Shown here in pieces: positions 11,789-23,194 of a stretch of DNA of 64,000 nt. Source of the stretch: Pyrrhosoma nymphula (taxonomy: Eukaryota; Arthropoda; Insecta; Odonata; Coenagrionidae). The notes under the pieces are model-generated. The model saw only the letters and a program-made list of their open reading frames with translations. It made no database searches and was not told the DNA's origin. The DNA is taken from NCBI GenBank assembly GCA_963573305.1, contig OY754332.1, positions 144,949,977-145,013,976 of the forward strand. Direction: 5' to 3'. How positions within the stretch are numbered: position 1 is the first letter of the stretch; every line of letters begins with the position of its first letter. Made by a program: the position numbers and the translations under genes.

Positions 11789-11795
11789 AGTACTT

Positions 11796-12230
11796 ACTCC
11801 AAAGTATACTGCCAATTACTTCCTTTAGCTGATCGTATACAACATCTACCACCTCTTCTACCTCCTATACCTCCTCTCTATGATTAGAGGTAGGCATAAA
11901 ACCTGGATTATTACTAAATTCGTTAGGTCTGACTTTAGCTCAACGACTATTATCCTATCACCCACCTGTTCTGCATAGAATACTTTTCTATTAAGTTTCC
12001 TATTCATTTCGAATGCAACCCCGTGCTGGCTTTCATTCCTTCCGATATATATCACTCTGTAGCCATCGCTCCAATAATCCCCGCTATCTTTTCATCTTAC
12101 TTCGACCAGACCCATGATATCTACACCCACCCTCTCCATTTCTTGCTTTATATTCTCCAACTTGCCCGCCCTCAGCATAGTCCTAACCTTTCCACGTGGC
12201 TATTCTGATTCTTGCGTTCCTCTTCTGTAT
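11796..12230 (-). pseudogene. RTE-type LINE ORF, endonuclease N-terminal half
   Basis: Minus-strand translation shows VRTMLRAGKLENIKQEMER then VGVDIMGLVEVR, the start of an exonuclease-endonuclease-phosphatase domain of the craniofacial-development-protein-2-like type; the E of GLVEVR sits at the metal-binding position. Further on are RNESQHGVAFEMNRKLNRK and QVGDRIIVVELKSDL, also conserved in that family. A stop follows GLVEVR and a frameshift lies near 11870. The endonuclease nicks target DNA to prime reverse transcription; this half ends where the nested LINE begins. Confidence 0.78.
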
Positions 12231-12690
12231 CTTCTTTTCCTCTGCTGCTGAATTTGCCTCTACTTCCGTGCAAGGATTTCATGTGATGACGACCGCAATG
12301 GCCTTGCTCTCACCGCTGCCAGGCTCGACACCTGGGCTGGGCCGAGTCCCGTAGTTGCCAGGATTCATTTTCATATAAGACCTGTCCGTTCCTTCAAGGT
12401 TTTTAAAATTGAGATGGTATTCCGTTGCCTTAATGGATAGTGTTTTTTACGTGACACCACCACTTCAGAGGCCGCCCCACTGGGATCAGACGCCTTTTGC
12501 AGCCACCTCACTGAGGTACAGACGCTGCGCGGACTACCATTCGTCTGTCTCCAAACCTTGGACCTATCTAGAATGGGTGACCCTACCAGGAGCATTGCTC
12601 CCCCCAGTTCTGCTCTAGGGGTCATTGGAACACACCAGCACTTCCACCACGACAAGGTTGTAGTCCGAGGGAAGAGGCTGCGCATATAAC

Positions 12691-13875
12691 TGGAATTAAA
12701 AGTCGCCTCTGTTATTTAAATAAGAAGCCGTACATGATAAAGAGACGTCGGGGTAAAGGTGAACTAATTCGCAGTTCAGCCGTAATATTTCGTTTTCGCG
12801 GGAAACAATTATAAAATACATATATAAAAAATCATCGATAAATGACTCAAGGAATATGAAACTAGTTGAGACAATGAACCAATGTGACTAAAAAAGCGAT
12901 CTGAGATTGTGTGAAACCCAAAGTAGAGGATTAATATTTGACGATTAATCGTGTAAACTAAGTTGAATCATATTTATCACACTATGAATGAATTTTGGCT
13001 TTTGTATATCGGACGCGAGTAAAGGGTTGAAACAGAAGTTTATCGTAACAGCGATTAATCTTCAATCGATTACCGGTCAAGTAGCCTGGAAGTAATCAGA
13101 ACCAATGAAACACTTCACCGACACCAAACTGGTGTCGTTTGCAAACTAACTTGGTTTAATTGAGACATAATTAAACGCATACTCTTTGTGAATTCTGCAT
13201 CCTTCTATTGAACTCCTACTGCATAATGTAGTTTTTTTTAGCTATTAAGCTTTTCAAAATGATGCAATGATGTTGAAACTAGTGGAGATGTCGCTAAATT
13301 TAGTATGTAGAGTGAATTTTACAAATGTTTTTCATTTAAGTAGGATTGGAAACCTTAGGCACCCCATGAAATGTAAATGTTGCGGAAGTATTTTAGTTTT
13401 CAAATTAAAGGACCCTCTTACAGCATAAGACATTTCTAATTACCATAGACTGTTTATTTGTGTTCAGGTGCCACAGAGGGCATAACTTTGACGGTTATTC
13501 AAAGGATTTGTAGGAGAGGATGGCCACTCGGGTCAAGATTCGTTTCAAGATGGGGATGTTAGCAGTGGGACAGTACAGCTGGTGAGGGTGAAGGGTTTTC
13601 GAATCGGGACGTCAGCGGATGTCAATTCATGGCGCCGATGGCGGGACGTGGGAGTTAAGTTACTCGTAACTCAAAGTCGAAAGAAACTGCGCAGTATGTC
13701 ATGCTAAATGTACATGGAAAAATCCAAAAATTCCTCTTACTCCCGTCAATATTAGGAAAAGCTTTTTTCACCCGTGTTAAATACACACGAAAACACTTAA
13801 GGCTAAATAAGTCACGAAATATTCTTTTCCTTATTTTCATCTGTAGGTTTAATTTGAATGAAGGCTATGCATATT

Positions 13876-13877
<2 letters not shown>
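12691..13877. other. No gene recognised
   Basis: AT-rich noncoding sequence; no motif or repeat boundary found. Confidence 0.4.

Positions 13878-13926
<49 letters not shown>
13878..13926. repeat. (TA)n microsatellite
   Basis: About 24 uninterrupted TA dinucleotides, 41 bases upstream of the outer hAT element. Confidence 0.95.
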
Positions 13927-13929
<3 letters not shown>

Positions 13930-14235
13930 AGTCTCTCTGAAAATAGCCATTTAGAAAGACTTTAAGCCAGTGGTTCCCAAAAAGGGCGCAACCACCCCTT
14001 GGTGTTTTAATCTAGGTGAGCGATAAGAAACGAGGAGGCGGCAAGGGGGGGCTGAAGGCCCTGACTGAACGGTACCTTGACAAATTGTACTGGGATGATT
14101 AAATTATCTAGGTATATATTGGATTTAGAATAAGCCTTAATTTTATCATTAATTTTTTTACTCAATTTCTATAAAATTCCTGACATGGCCCCGCAGTTTA
14201 TGATTTTAATACTTACGGTTGGGGCAGTTGGTATG

Positions 14236-15249
14236 CAAGGGCGTATCCAGTGGTGGGGGCATGGAGGGGCAGCTCCCCGTCTTCCAACATAGATTAAAAA
14301 TAATAAAATAGCAAAATATATAAACAACAAATTTCTGAAAAATTGATTGTCAGGCTGGCTGTTGGTATTTCCACATTTTGAAAGAAACTAACTACGAATT
14401 TGAATGTTGATATAACTGCCACTCGCATTGCTGGCCAACAAAGGCATAGAAGCCCCCCAGCCGGATATCCATCTGAATTTTGGCGAAGGTCACTAATAAT
14501 TCCTTACTTGGATTCCATCATATCATCTTTAGAAGTCAGATTTTCTTCAGATAAATCGCCTGCATTTTCATTGACACATTTTCATCCAAGCAACATGAGA
14601 GATGTTTCTTTTGGGAATTGGAATGAAGTTATTTCATCTGGTACAAATGCTTAAAATTCGGAAGGCATCGGAGAAGAAAGGGTATTGTGGTTTAAAATGT
14701 GGAATGAGGTACAGGAAGGACCAGACATAATTGAAGTTTTAAAAAAGAGCGAATTGTTTTTCTCGACCATTAAAAAGGTGGTACTGATATTGCTTTCACT
14801 GCCCTGCACAACAAGCACTATTGAGCGCTCATTCAACTCCCTTCGCTGAATTAAAACATGGCTAAGATCAACTATTGGTAAAAATAGATTAAATGGGTTA
14901 GCAATGCTAACAATTAGCATTCACCGTAAATGGTTTTTCAAAAACAAGGAGTAGTTAATGGAAGCTGTAGTTAAAAAATTCGCAGCTAATCCCCGAAAAC
15001 TATTGTTCAAGAATTGATTTTTAAAATATATATTGTGTTCTTCCTTATGTTACTGTGAATTATTACATTGGGGGCCCTCCACAGATGTTCAAAACTATTG
15101 TTCAAGAATTAATATATTTAAAAAAATAAATATGGTTCACTGTTTTCCCTTTTGCTATTGTATCTTATTGTATGTCACCCTGTCCACAATGAGGTTGAAT
15201 TCAGAAAGCTGACCCCTCCCCCTTCAGTGTTGAGCTGGATACGCCCTTG
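14236..15249 (+). mobile_element. hAT element nested inside the outer hAT MITE, 1014 bp
   Basis: Perfect 15-bp terminal inverted repeats CAAGGGCGTATCCAG (14236-14250) and CTGGATACGCCCTTG (15235-15249). Flanking 8-mers TTGGTATG (14228-14235) and TTGGTGTA (15250-15257) match at six of eight positions. The interior contains a hAT transposase relic, so this is an internally deleted autonomous element. Confidence 0.87.
14403..14960 (+). pseudogene. hAT transposase relic (ZMYM/TTF-finger type), internally deleted
   Basis: The frame at 14403-14654 includes YPSEFWRRSLIIPYLDSIIS then LEVRFSSDKSPAF, matching the middle of TTF/ZMYM-type hAT transposases, where a domain reads as formation of a large C-terminal dimerisation region. 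After a frameshift, 14770-14955 reads VVLILLSLPCTTSTIERSFN, then after a stop IKTWLRSTIGKNRLNGLAML, the C-terminal dimerisation domain. The N-terminal finger and most of the catalytic domain are absent. The distance between the two blocks is shorter than in complete transposases, showing an internal deletion. The call is firm for the C-terminal block and weaker for the first. Confidence 0.8.
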
Positions 15250-15444
15250 TTGGTGTAGGTTTATGGAACCTATATGGAACCTACGCGGTGGCTCGTAAAA
15301 GTTTGGGAAACACTGCTTTAATCCATCTTAAGTGAAGGAAATCCGCATCGAGGAAATTCGCATTGCGAAAATTTTCACATCCAAGTAAACTTAGGAGAGC
15401 TAAAGCCGGTAAATAGTGACAATTTTCCCAAAACGCGTACTCCA

Positions 15445-17961
15445 GTGAAAGAAATTATATCAAATGTAATAAGCACTTCCAGTGAAATTCGCCCACCTTA
15501 TACCCATAAGCGTGGAAAAGAACCAACCGACACTCAATCTACAAAATATGACATTAACTTTATAGTAGTTAATTGCAGTAGCGTTAAAAACAAGCGCGCT
15601 GAAATCGAGCATAAATTTCAGGACGCAGACGTGGTCATAGGAACGGAGAGCTGGCTTACAGAGGATGTAAGCGACAGCGAAGTTTTTCCTTCAGGATATA
15701 AAATCTACAGATGCGATCGAAGCGATAGGACAGGTGGCGGAGTTTTTCTAGCAGTTAAATCACATTTACACAGCACCGCCCACGAAATAACTGACAATGA
15801 AATAGAAAGCGTGTGGTGTACAATTAAACAACGAAACAAAAGGACTATACATGTTTGCTCTTTTTATAGACCTCCAAACTCCAAGGTTGATGTTATTTAC
15901 CAATTAGAAAATCAAATATCCGCATTTACTGTGAGAGACAGTAAAAGTGTAGTAATTATTGGGGGAGATTTTAATCTGCCATCTATAAATTGTGATTCTT
16001 ACACTGTAAAACCGAATTCTAGGAATAGGGAAATCAGCGAGATCTTACTCAACACATTTGCTAATCACTCACTTTCCCAAGTAGTTGAAAAGCCTACGAG
16101 AGGAAATAAAATATTAGACCTTTTTGCAGTAAGCCATCCTAAGTTGCTAAAACAACTCGATATTAATGAGCATAAGTGAGGGCATAAGTGATCACAAATT
16201 AATTTTTGCAACCTTAAAAATTGAGTAGAGTCAGCTGTAAAACCGAAACGCAATATTTATTTATTTGATAAATGCAACTTCATAAAATTTGGCGAGATGC
16301 TTAATGATTCGTACACGGACTTCGTAGCTAAAACAGAGGATAAAAGCACTGATGAATCATGGAAATATTTCTTAGAAATTCTATGACAGGGAATCAACGA
16401 ATATATTCCGCAAAAATTGAAATGTGATAGTAAAGAACCTCGCTGGTACAACATCGATGTTACGATCGATGAAAGAAATCACTATTCAACGCGATAGGAT
16501 TACTAAACAGCTACAGTCGATAAAAAATAGTAAATCTCCGGGTCCGTAGGGAATACCCGCGCGTGTCCTCAAGGAGTTAGCGCCACAGATCGCACCGTTC
16601 TTAGACATAATATTCAATAAGTCATTGTCTGAAGGAAAGATACCATTAGTCTGGAAAATTGCAAACTTTACACCTATATTCAAAAAGGGAAACAGACACG
16701 ACCCAGGGAACTATCGACCAATTTCACTAACGTCGATTATAGACAAGATACTCGAACATATCGTCGTTAGCAATATCATGACGTTCCTGGACAGTCGTAA
16801 CCTTTTAATAACTCTATGGTCGTAACGTCCTCCATGGATGGCTCTCAGCACGGCTTCCGGAATGGTAGATCATGTGAAACACAACTCGCGCTCTTTCTTC
16901 ATAACGTTCTCAAATTTGGTGAATCGAAAAGACAAGTGGACGCATTATTCCTAGATTTTAAGAAAGCTTTCGACACGGTACCTCACAACAAACTTTTATA
17001 CAAATTACAGTCATGCGGGCTAAACGAAACAGTAGTAAACTGGATACGCGACTTTCTGAGTGATCGTAAGCAAAAAGTAGTTGTTGACGGAATTAGCTCT
17101 GATGTAGTTAAAGTGACATCAGGTGTCCCACAAGGAAGCGTAATCGGCCCCCTTTTGTTCATTATATACATAAATGATCTATGATCTCGAATTAGCATTA
17201 AAATACGTTTATTTGCCGACGACGCTGTCATCTATTGTGAAATTAGTGATCACTCTGACTTTGAAACACTATCATCGGATTTAAACAACGTTCATGTATG
17301 GAGCCAAGAGTGGGGACTCGAACTTAATCTGAGCAAATGTACGGCGGTACATTTCTTGCGGAGGTCGTCCAACTATTCCCATGCATATGCTGTGGATGGT
17401 GTTAACATAAAGGCGACAGATGAAGTGAAGTATCTATGAATTACGATAACTTCGGACCTGTCGTGGGGAACACATATAAGAAATATTTGTGGCAGAGCTC
17501 TGAAGAAGCTAGGATTCATCAAGCGTATTGTGGGAAGATTTTCGGATGAAAAAGTAAAAGAGAGGTGCTATTTCGCACTCGTCCGGCCACACCTTGAATA
17601 TGCAGCAAGCATGTGGGATCCGGTGCAGAAAGACTTAATCCGGGAACTTAATAAAATACAAAGGAAAGCTGCGCGATTCGTCAAAAACAGCTACGGGCGT
17701 ACAGACAGCGTTACACAGATGTTAAACGAATTGGGCTGGGAGCCGCTAGAGACTCGGAGGCTGCGCGCTAGGCTTAGATTACTTGAACAATTGAGAATAG
17801 ATATCTTTCAGAGCGACACGGAGAACATCATATTAGAACCCCACTTTTTTTCCAGGTCCGACAGAAACGATAAATTAAGAGAGATATTTTGCCGAACGGA
17901 TAGGTATGGGAATTCGTTTTTCCCCCGAACAATAAGGGACTTTAATAAATACAAGGCGTAA
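15445..17961 (+). pseudogene. CR1/L2-like LINE ORF2 (endonuclease-RT), broken and internally deleted
   Basis: The endonuclease is open from 15445 to 16179: VVNCSSVKNKRAEIEHKF, VIGTESWLT, CSFYRPPN, IGGDFNLPSI and, in a shifted frame after 16170, GISDHKLIF supply the metal and substrate residues. The linker up to KEPRWYN (about 16435) is present. KSPGP then follows after only about 95 bases, against about 475 in the related copy at 50.3-50.8 kb, so roughly 380 bases are deleted. RT blocks are NYRPISLTSIIDKILEHIVV (16709), SQHGFRNGRSCE, FLDFKKAFDTVPH, TSGVPQGSVIGPLLF and, past a stop near 17182, LFADDAVIYCE. The C-terminus from 17530 reads LVRPHLEYAASMWDP and CRTDRYGNSFFPRTIRDFN. At least four stops and two frameshifts exclude function. 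Confidence 0.87.
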
Positions 17962-18011
17962 TTTCATTAGAGCGTTTCCTTTTTATATGTAAACGGCTAG
18001 TGTCCTAACAC

Positions 18012-18066
18012 CCCCCGCCACACGCCTATTGAGGTGGCTTGCGGGGTAGTATGTAGATGTAGATGA
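18012..18066 (+). other. LINE 3' stem-loop and GTAGAT tail
   Basis: The stem CCCCGC/GCGGGG with inner CCAC/GTGG encloses a loop around TATTGA and is followed by repeated ATGTAG. Equivalent structures end the LINEs at 9824-9860 (minus), 39882-39917 (plus), 48911-48946 (minus) and 52522-52556 (plus). In other L2-type LINEs a 3' stem-loop is what the reverse transcriptase binds, and the same role is inferred here. Confidence 0.7.
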
Positions 18067-20235
18067 AGTGACGAGGAGCATGTGAGTTTAGCTCCCCTTA
18101 CGTGGTCTTGCGGGTTGTGTGTCTGAGATCAGGTTACGTAAGTGTTCCGCAGCTTGCACGATCATACTATGTCACTGTTGGAATTATCAACAGACAATAT
18201 CGGTTTGCTTCCCTGCTAGCTATCGCAATAGTTTCATACTGGCAATCTGCATTCATTTCTACCGTTTTGGTACATACAATCAGTACGAAAATCGTCATTA
18301 CCATTCTCAAATTTCCGTAATATCTCCCATAGATGCCCGAAGCATCGGAGAAAATGTGTGTACAAAAAATAAAGCCTATTTGTCATCCTTACTCATTGGA
18401 AATTTATGTCAGATTGAGAGAGGAAGGTTTTTGTATATAATAATATATTTTTATTCCACATTTGGTACATGAAATTTGAACAGCATAGTTTACAAGGTGG
18501 AATATAGGCACCCCTGTGGTAAGGACCAGTATACTCCGTGGTCTTGCGTTAGGAAACTGTGCAGTCAACCTAGGTCCAAAATGGGTGTGTCCATATACAC
18601 CTCTGACGATATGAAATCGGTCCATAAAATGCAAATACTCTTCATTTTCCTTCACCTATTCCCAGTTTCACTCCTCCATTCTTCGCTGCACTCGCATCTT
18701 ATAAACCTCCTGTCACGCCACTCCCCTTTCCTCGTCGCCAGAGTTTCCGAATCGTGTAATAATTGGTGTTTTGTTGATAGCCTTACGCAGGGATACTGTA
18801 AATTGTAATTTACACACTCCCTGGCCATACGCCTCCCTCTCGTGACGCCTCTACCCTCCACGAGGCAGTGTTTCCTCGAACGTTCGACTGCCAGGGCGGC
18901 CGCCAACCCAGCGTCGTCCACGGACGAAGAGTCGGTCAAGGTCAACCCATCAGCTGTTGACGCGAAGAGCAGTCGAGTCGCTCCCGCCTTCGCCATTGGA
19001 TTCTGTTTCCTCCAGAAAATATTCCGACTCTGCTGCTTGAATGTGAAGCTGTGGAAGAAATGTCGCGTCATAAAAGTACCACGATCTCATGACAATATTT
19101 TATTTTACTACCTGGCTTTAATTTTGGAGTCCTATGAATTTAATTGACCACTGAGAAACTTCACCGATTAAAAATTCGTATCCACCTTCAATGTTACCAA
19201 GCGGCCTATTAATTATGAGGGAAGAACAGTCAAGACTCTCAGTGAAAAACGTAGCTGTAGAAGTTTTGAATGTAACGCTTAATACACACCACTTAATTCA
19301 TACGCTGAAATTCTTTCTCATATTGAACTTACATGTGAAAATATCGGTCACATGTCGTGTATAATCAGTAGGTATATATGCTTGAAAGTGCGGTTTACTT
19401 CATTAATATAATTTTAAATGGCCAATTAAGGCATATGATTGCATATCAAAGTTATCTCCGTCAATTTAAGGCCGGTGTAACCGCTTCATAAGCGTGGTCG
19501 TGATATCGTAGTGAACAATTAGTTATAGGAGGTGAAACAGAAATCCTTCCGGTGTGTACAGTTCAGTTTCTGAATACTCTATCGTGCAATGAAGAACGTT
19601 TTACTAGGCATTTCATCGAATGAAGCGGTAAGCAAATCGCATGGTCTGATACCCATCCGCGTTGGCGTCATGCTCGCCTTTGGTCCAAATGTATTAATCG
19701 TATGTTTGTACAGCGGACAAACAATAGAAAAGGAAACACATAAACTCTGATCTCATTGCATGCTCACCGGAGGCGCACATTGGCCAATCTCATTTGTAAT
19801 TAGCGTTCACAATGGCCGATGATATTCGGTGTGCTGTAGTTGGCGAGGAGGGGGTACAAGAGGGAGAGGGGTACATTTATTAAGTACTCATGGTTGAGTT
19901 CATAGAGCGAGGCTTAAGTCCTCTAAAACACACAATCCCTTCTCTCTCTAATCCTAATCCACCTTTCCTTTCTTTCTTAGTTTTCATTGTCGGTGCCCGA
20001 GCATCCCGTGCCACAAGCTTTTGGGGCGGCTCAAAAGGTGCTGCGCATATATTTTAGAGTCCCCTGCGTCTAAGGAGAAGTCTCATTTCAGTCAATTTCG
20101 TTTTACTAAAATACAGTGTATGTCGTCTTTGTTAGAATAGACAAATGCTATTTGAGGAGAGGCAGTTCATTTTGCTTTAATCAGAATATATTCCACTTTA
20201 AAGAACTAATTTTATGAATAAAATATTGAAAACAT
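18067..20235. other. No gene recognised; one GC-rich patch
   Basis: The patch at 18840-19010 is open on both strands (plus-strand ARAAANPASSTDEESVKVNP, minus-strand ALFASTADG-like frame) but I cannot assign either. A small palindrome TGTAAATT-GT-AATTTACA occurs near 18798. The rest is AT-rich. Confidence 0.35.
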
Positions 20236-20512
20236 TTACCGCCAAATAACGTTCAATTTCATCCAAGCATGTCGTGTCGTGTCATGGCGAAACGCGGGAG
20301 GAAATGACGCAGTGAGGATGACCAGTCGCAGAGTACGGGTCAATTTTCCAATAATTTCGAATGCACAAATGATGTGGTATGGAGTCACTCGCACGGGTGC
20401 GAAGATGCACACCAAAGACGGTGAAATTCGCCTTGAAAACATCATTTGACTCGATCGGGATTCAAACCCGGATCTCACAATTGCCGATCAGGTGTTAGCT
20501 AGTTACACACCT
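20236..20512 (-). mobile_element. tRNA-derived SINE, minus-strand copy
   Basis: Read on the minus strand, the sequence has a tRNA-like head with TAGCTAACACCTGATCGGCAA and a B box GGGTTTGAATCCC (20457-20469), followed by AGTCAAATGATGTTTT and a body that includes GAATTTCACCGTCTTTGGTG. The body matches the plus-strand copy that begins at 20513, so the two are head-to-head SINE copies. The decayed anticodon arm shows it is not a functional tRNA. Confidence 0.65.
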
Positions 20513-20720
20513 AACACACCTGACTGGTAATTTGGAGATCCGGGTTCGAATCCAAGTCAAGTCAAATGATTTTTTTCCTTTTGAATTTCACCCAGTCTTT
20601 AGTGTATACGGGTCCTCGTGTTGTGCATCGTTTCGACTTGCACCTAATTCCCTCCAACCAGTGATCGCGGCTCACACGAAGTGGCGGACGGGCGACGTAA
20701 CTGGGCATTCATCGCCCTAG
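20513..20720 (+). mobile_element. tRNA-derived SINE, plus-strand copy
   Basis: Tail of a tRNA-like head: CACACCTGACTGGTAATTTGG, an anticodon arm with GGT in the loop (threonine-like), then GAGATCCGGGTTCGAATCC with a good B box at 20542-20553. The body AAGTCAAATGATTTTT...GAATTTCACCCAGTCTTTAG is shared with the neighbouring minus-strand copy. The 3' boundary is estimated. Confidence 0.65.
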
Positions 20721-21010
20721 GGTACAGAACCCCCGCTCCCACCCTCCCCTTCCCCAGTCGACCCCCACCGCTGTAGCACATCCCCGTGTCTCATGCCGCC
20801 CCTCTCCATCCAGCTTCTTCGTTGAGCCATCCCGTGCTCTTCCTCCTAGACCCCCCCCCCCCTCCGTCCCCATCCTCCCCCCAGAAAACAACCGACCCCC
20901 CCCCTCTCCCCCCTTCCATTCCATTCTAGTGAATCCACCCCTCTTTGTCATGCAGCACTTCCCCCCCCCTCCCCCCTCTCGCCATCACAAACAAACCCCC
21001 GACCGTTCCT
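20721..21010. repeat. C-rich low-complexity block
   Basis: Many runs of 6-13 cytosines (13 at 20850, 9 near 20897, 10 near 20960). The minus strand is quadruplex-prone. Open frames here are compositional. Confidence 0.85.
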
Positions 21011-21744
21011 ACGCCGCGGCCCCCGTGTGCTCTGTGCCTTCATCCGGACGTTCTCTGGACCAAGCCCGAATCTTCGCCCATCTCCCCCACGTGCCAGCCC
21101 ACACGCTCCCACTCCACTAACCTGCCTGATACACCATGCCGCGGCGTGGCGAAGTGCGCGCCATGCCAGAATAATTGAGGTTTGTGGAATATATAGTTGG
21201 TCCTTTCAATACGGATTATGAATGATGAGAGTCAGTCCTTCCCTCTCCTAATTGTAAGTTTTTTTCACGATCTTAGGTGTTTTACACCATTAACTTCTAT
21301 TGCATGAAAAAGGGGTAAGTTTGCCATTTCGTTTGGTAACACCTTCATACGTTATTGGTTAACCACATAAAAATGTGTACACTCAGTGGCACATGAACGT
21401 TGACATTTTTGTAATTTTATGCCGAATTAAGCCTAATTAGACTCACTTTTCTGGTGAAATTGTTCTTTTGAAAAGGATGTTGGTCGCACGGATGGACGCA
21501 CGTACTACTTCCAATAAAAATAAACGCGTCTTCCCTCCGACTCCCAATTAACTCACGAACTAGTTGTGGACTTGAAGGATGACGTGGGGAATATGGAGGT
21601 TGGGGATATGCGGCATCGGAATCATTAAATGAAAGCACTGCTCTGTCGCAGTTTAAATTTCCCTCCGACAGTCGAAGTATTTCACTAAAAGTACTCTCCA
21701 CATGGAACCAAAGTAGGAGTCGGGATTCCACAGTAAAATCGTCG
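21011..21744. other. No gene recognised
   Basis: GC-rich to about 21180, then AT-rich. No coding motif recognised. Confidence 0.35.
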
Positions 21745-21805
21745 CCACTGCCAGGAATCGGACCAAGGACCCTGGCAGTGGAAGCCAGTGTTCTAGCTAC
21801 CACAA
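21745..21805 (-). mobile_element. tRNA-like SINE head
   Basis: Minus-strand TGGTAGCTAGAACACTGG (A-box region), the arm CTGGCTTCCACTGCCAG, and GGTCCGATTCC (B box) occur in tRNA order and spacing. No acceptor stem is apparent. A SINE head is more likely than a tRNA gene. Confidence 0.5.
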
Positions 21806-22561
21806 AATTTAATTCCATTTAATAACCCGATCCTCAATGGAATACAGTGATTCCACCATGAATATACTGAACCATGAACAGCGCACCATCTGTCAGATTA
21901 AGAGTTAAGGCATGGTATCCTGGCCACCTCTCGTCAAAAGCAGACTTAATCAGGCCAAGCAGGTGGGATCTTTTCCTATCCGTATTTAAGAATCTATCCG
22001 GATAGATTGTTACTCGGGTCTCTCACCTCGATTTGTGTGCGATCGATTTGAAGTACAAGATGAATGAACATCAGTTCCGAGAAATAGGTGCAAAAGAGTT
22101 TGATTGAAAGAGAACGAATGTAAACAACTTAATACGGTATTTGAGAAGAAACAATTTTTATAATTACCGTATATTTGACGGAATGAACCAGACATGTCAT
22201 TCATGATAGTTATTAATGTCAATGTCTTATTCCAACTTTTCCAACGATTTTATTGAAAATATTTGGTACACTTCAGAATATGGTAATCCGCAGTACGAAA
22301 GGTAAGTGATATGTTTTCACAGAGTTTTTAGTTAGCATTAGTGAAGCATGTTTGTCTCTGACTTAACACGATTCAATATGATAGAATGACATGTTGTAAA
22401 AATTCTTACTGCAGCTGTAGTAGTATTGAACATCGGAGAATTTCACAAAAACCACGATGGAAAAACAAACACGGCCTTGAATTAATGCACCCGAATCATC
22501 TTATCCCACCTCCTCGTCTGTTCTTGAGGCAGCCCTCTGTCTCCAAATACAGCTCATGTTC
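21806..22561. other. No gene recognised
   Basis: AT-rich noncoding sequence. Confidence 0.4.
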
Positions 22562-22645
22562 TGTACATATCTGCATGCGTCTAATAGTAGCCTGCCGCCG
22601 CCAGGGCGTGTGGCAAGGGGTATTTTAGTGCTCTATTCATGGAGA
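22562..22645 (-). mobile_element. CR1/L2-like LINE 3' end fragment
   Basis: On the plus strand TACATATCTGCATGCGTC is followed by AGCCTGCCGCCGCCAGGG and CGTGTGGCAAGGGGTATTTT. This is the diverged reverse of the stem-loop plus GTAGAT tail that ends the LINEs elsewhere in the window. Confidence 0.5.
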
Positions 22646-22859
22646 TGAGCGGAAAACGGAATTGGAGCAAGGAAAGGTCGAAAAGTAAAACAATCATTGA
22701 TGGAGAAGTGTCTCGATTTGTTTATGCCGTAGTTATATCTGGTGGGATGAAGAAATTTTAGTACCTACCTATTTTTTTCGTGTATCTTTCTTATATACTC
22801 GTTTCTGTCAGATATAGATATAAGATCGTCAATTGCGCAGTAATGGCCACGATACAAAA

Positions 22860-22945
22860 ATACCACCGGGCTCGGGAATTTAACCGCGGACCTATGGCTT
22901 CCCCGACCAATGCACAAAGCTACTCAGACACTCTAACGCTCGTGG
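22860..22945 (-). mobile_element. tRNA-like SINE head
   Basis: Minus-strand TCTGAGTAGCTTTGTGCATTG followed by GGTCCGCGGTTAAATTCCC, a degenerate B box at 22873-22888. Likely an old SINE. Confidence 0.45.
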
Positions 22946-22994
22946 AATATTCGGATGACTCGAGGAACCTAGATATTATGCCCTTGCAGTCCGT

Positions 22995-23041
22995 CAAGGA
23001 TGGCAATATGCACTTGTAGTACATACATATTGCCATCCTTG
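22995..23041. repeat. Perfect 16-bp inverted repeat (hairpin)
   Basis: CAAGGATGGCAATATG at 22995-23010 pairs perfectly with CATATTGCCATCCTTG at 23026-23041 across a 15-base loop. The function is unknown, and it is shorter than typical microRNA precursors. Confidence 0.8.
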
Positions 23042-23194
23042 TAGGGAAACAGAACCTCCAAGAAGCAAAAGCCCTTGAGACTGAATACTAAAACAGCATT
23101 TTAGCAGTGCCGTTTGAATAAAATTGAGCGTTGACGTTTGAATAAAATTTGGTATTGAAATTAGAAGTTGCCACGAGAATTATTAAGTCTGGAT

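Larger units (their letters stand above)
8630..12690 (-). mobile_element. RTE-type LINE (CFDP2-like endonuclease), decayed, split by a nested LINE
   Basis: A minus-strand non-LTR retrotransposon whose coding order, reading leftwards, is endonuclease N-terminus (12230-11796), endonuclease C-terminus (9794-9495), linker (9249-8971) and the start of the reverse transcriptase (to about 8630). It stops inside the RT at KIMAKTCEDY, so the 3' part, including the catalytic motif, is missing. A CR1-like LINE occupies 9802-11788, flanked by AGTACTT at 9795-9801 and 11789-11795. With the insert left out, the frame runs through the join as EVIGSILWSKYLVVMGDWN, matching endonuclease spacing. The 5' limit near 12690 is approximate. 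Confidence 0.8.
13968..15315. mobile_element. hAT MITE (outer element of a nested pair)
   Basis: The left end is CAGTGGTTCCCAAAAAGGGC and the right end read backwards is CAGTGTTTCCCAAAC, the CAGTG-type terminus of hAT elements. Flanks are CTTTAAGC (13960-13967) and CTTTAATC (15316-15323), seven of eight bases identical. Without the inner element and its duplicated target the MITE is about 326 bp and has no coding capacity. It was therefore moved by a transposase encoded elsewhere. Confidence 0.82.
15324..18066 (+). mobile_element. CR1/L2-like LINE, second family (copy C1), decayed
   Basis: Begins somewhere after the outer hAT MITE and runs to a 3' end at about 18066, where CCCCGCCACACGCC / GGTGGCTTGCGGGG forms a stem-loop followed by ATGTAGATGTAGATG. 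It contains endonuclease and reverse transcriptase sequence in several frames. A truncated copy of the same family lies at 39432-39935. No ORF1 is seen, so the 5' part is missing. Confidence 0.85.

Noticed and set aside
18652..19147. Protein gene in the GC-rich patch
   Set aside because: Both strands are open and neither translation shows a recognisable motif or clear splice sites.
20440..20560. Functional tRNA genes
   Set aside because: B boxes are good but the anticodon arms are mismatched, acceptor stems are absent and SINE bodies follow. The same applies to the tRNA-like heads at 21.75, 22.87, 23.2, 27.5, 42.1 and 53.4 kb.
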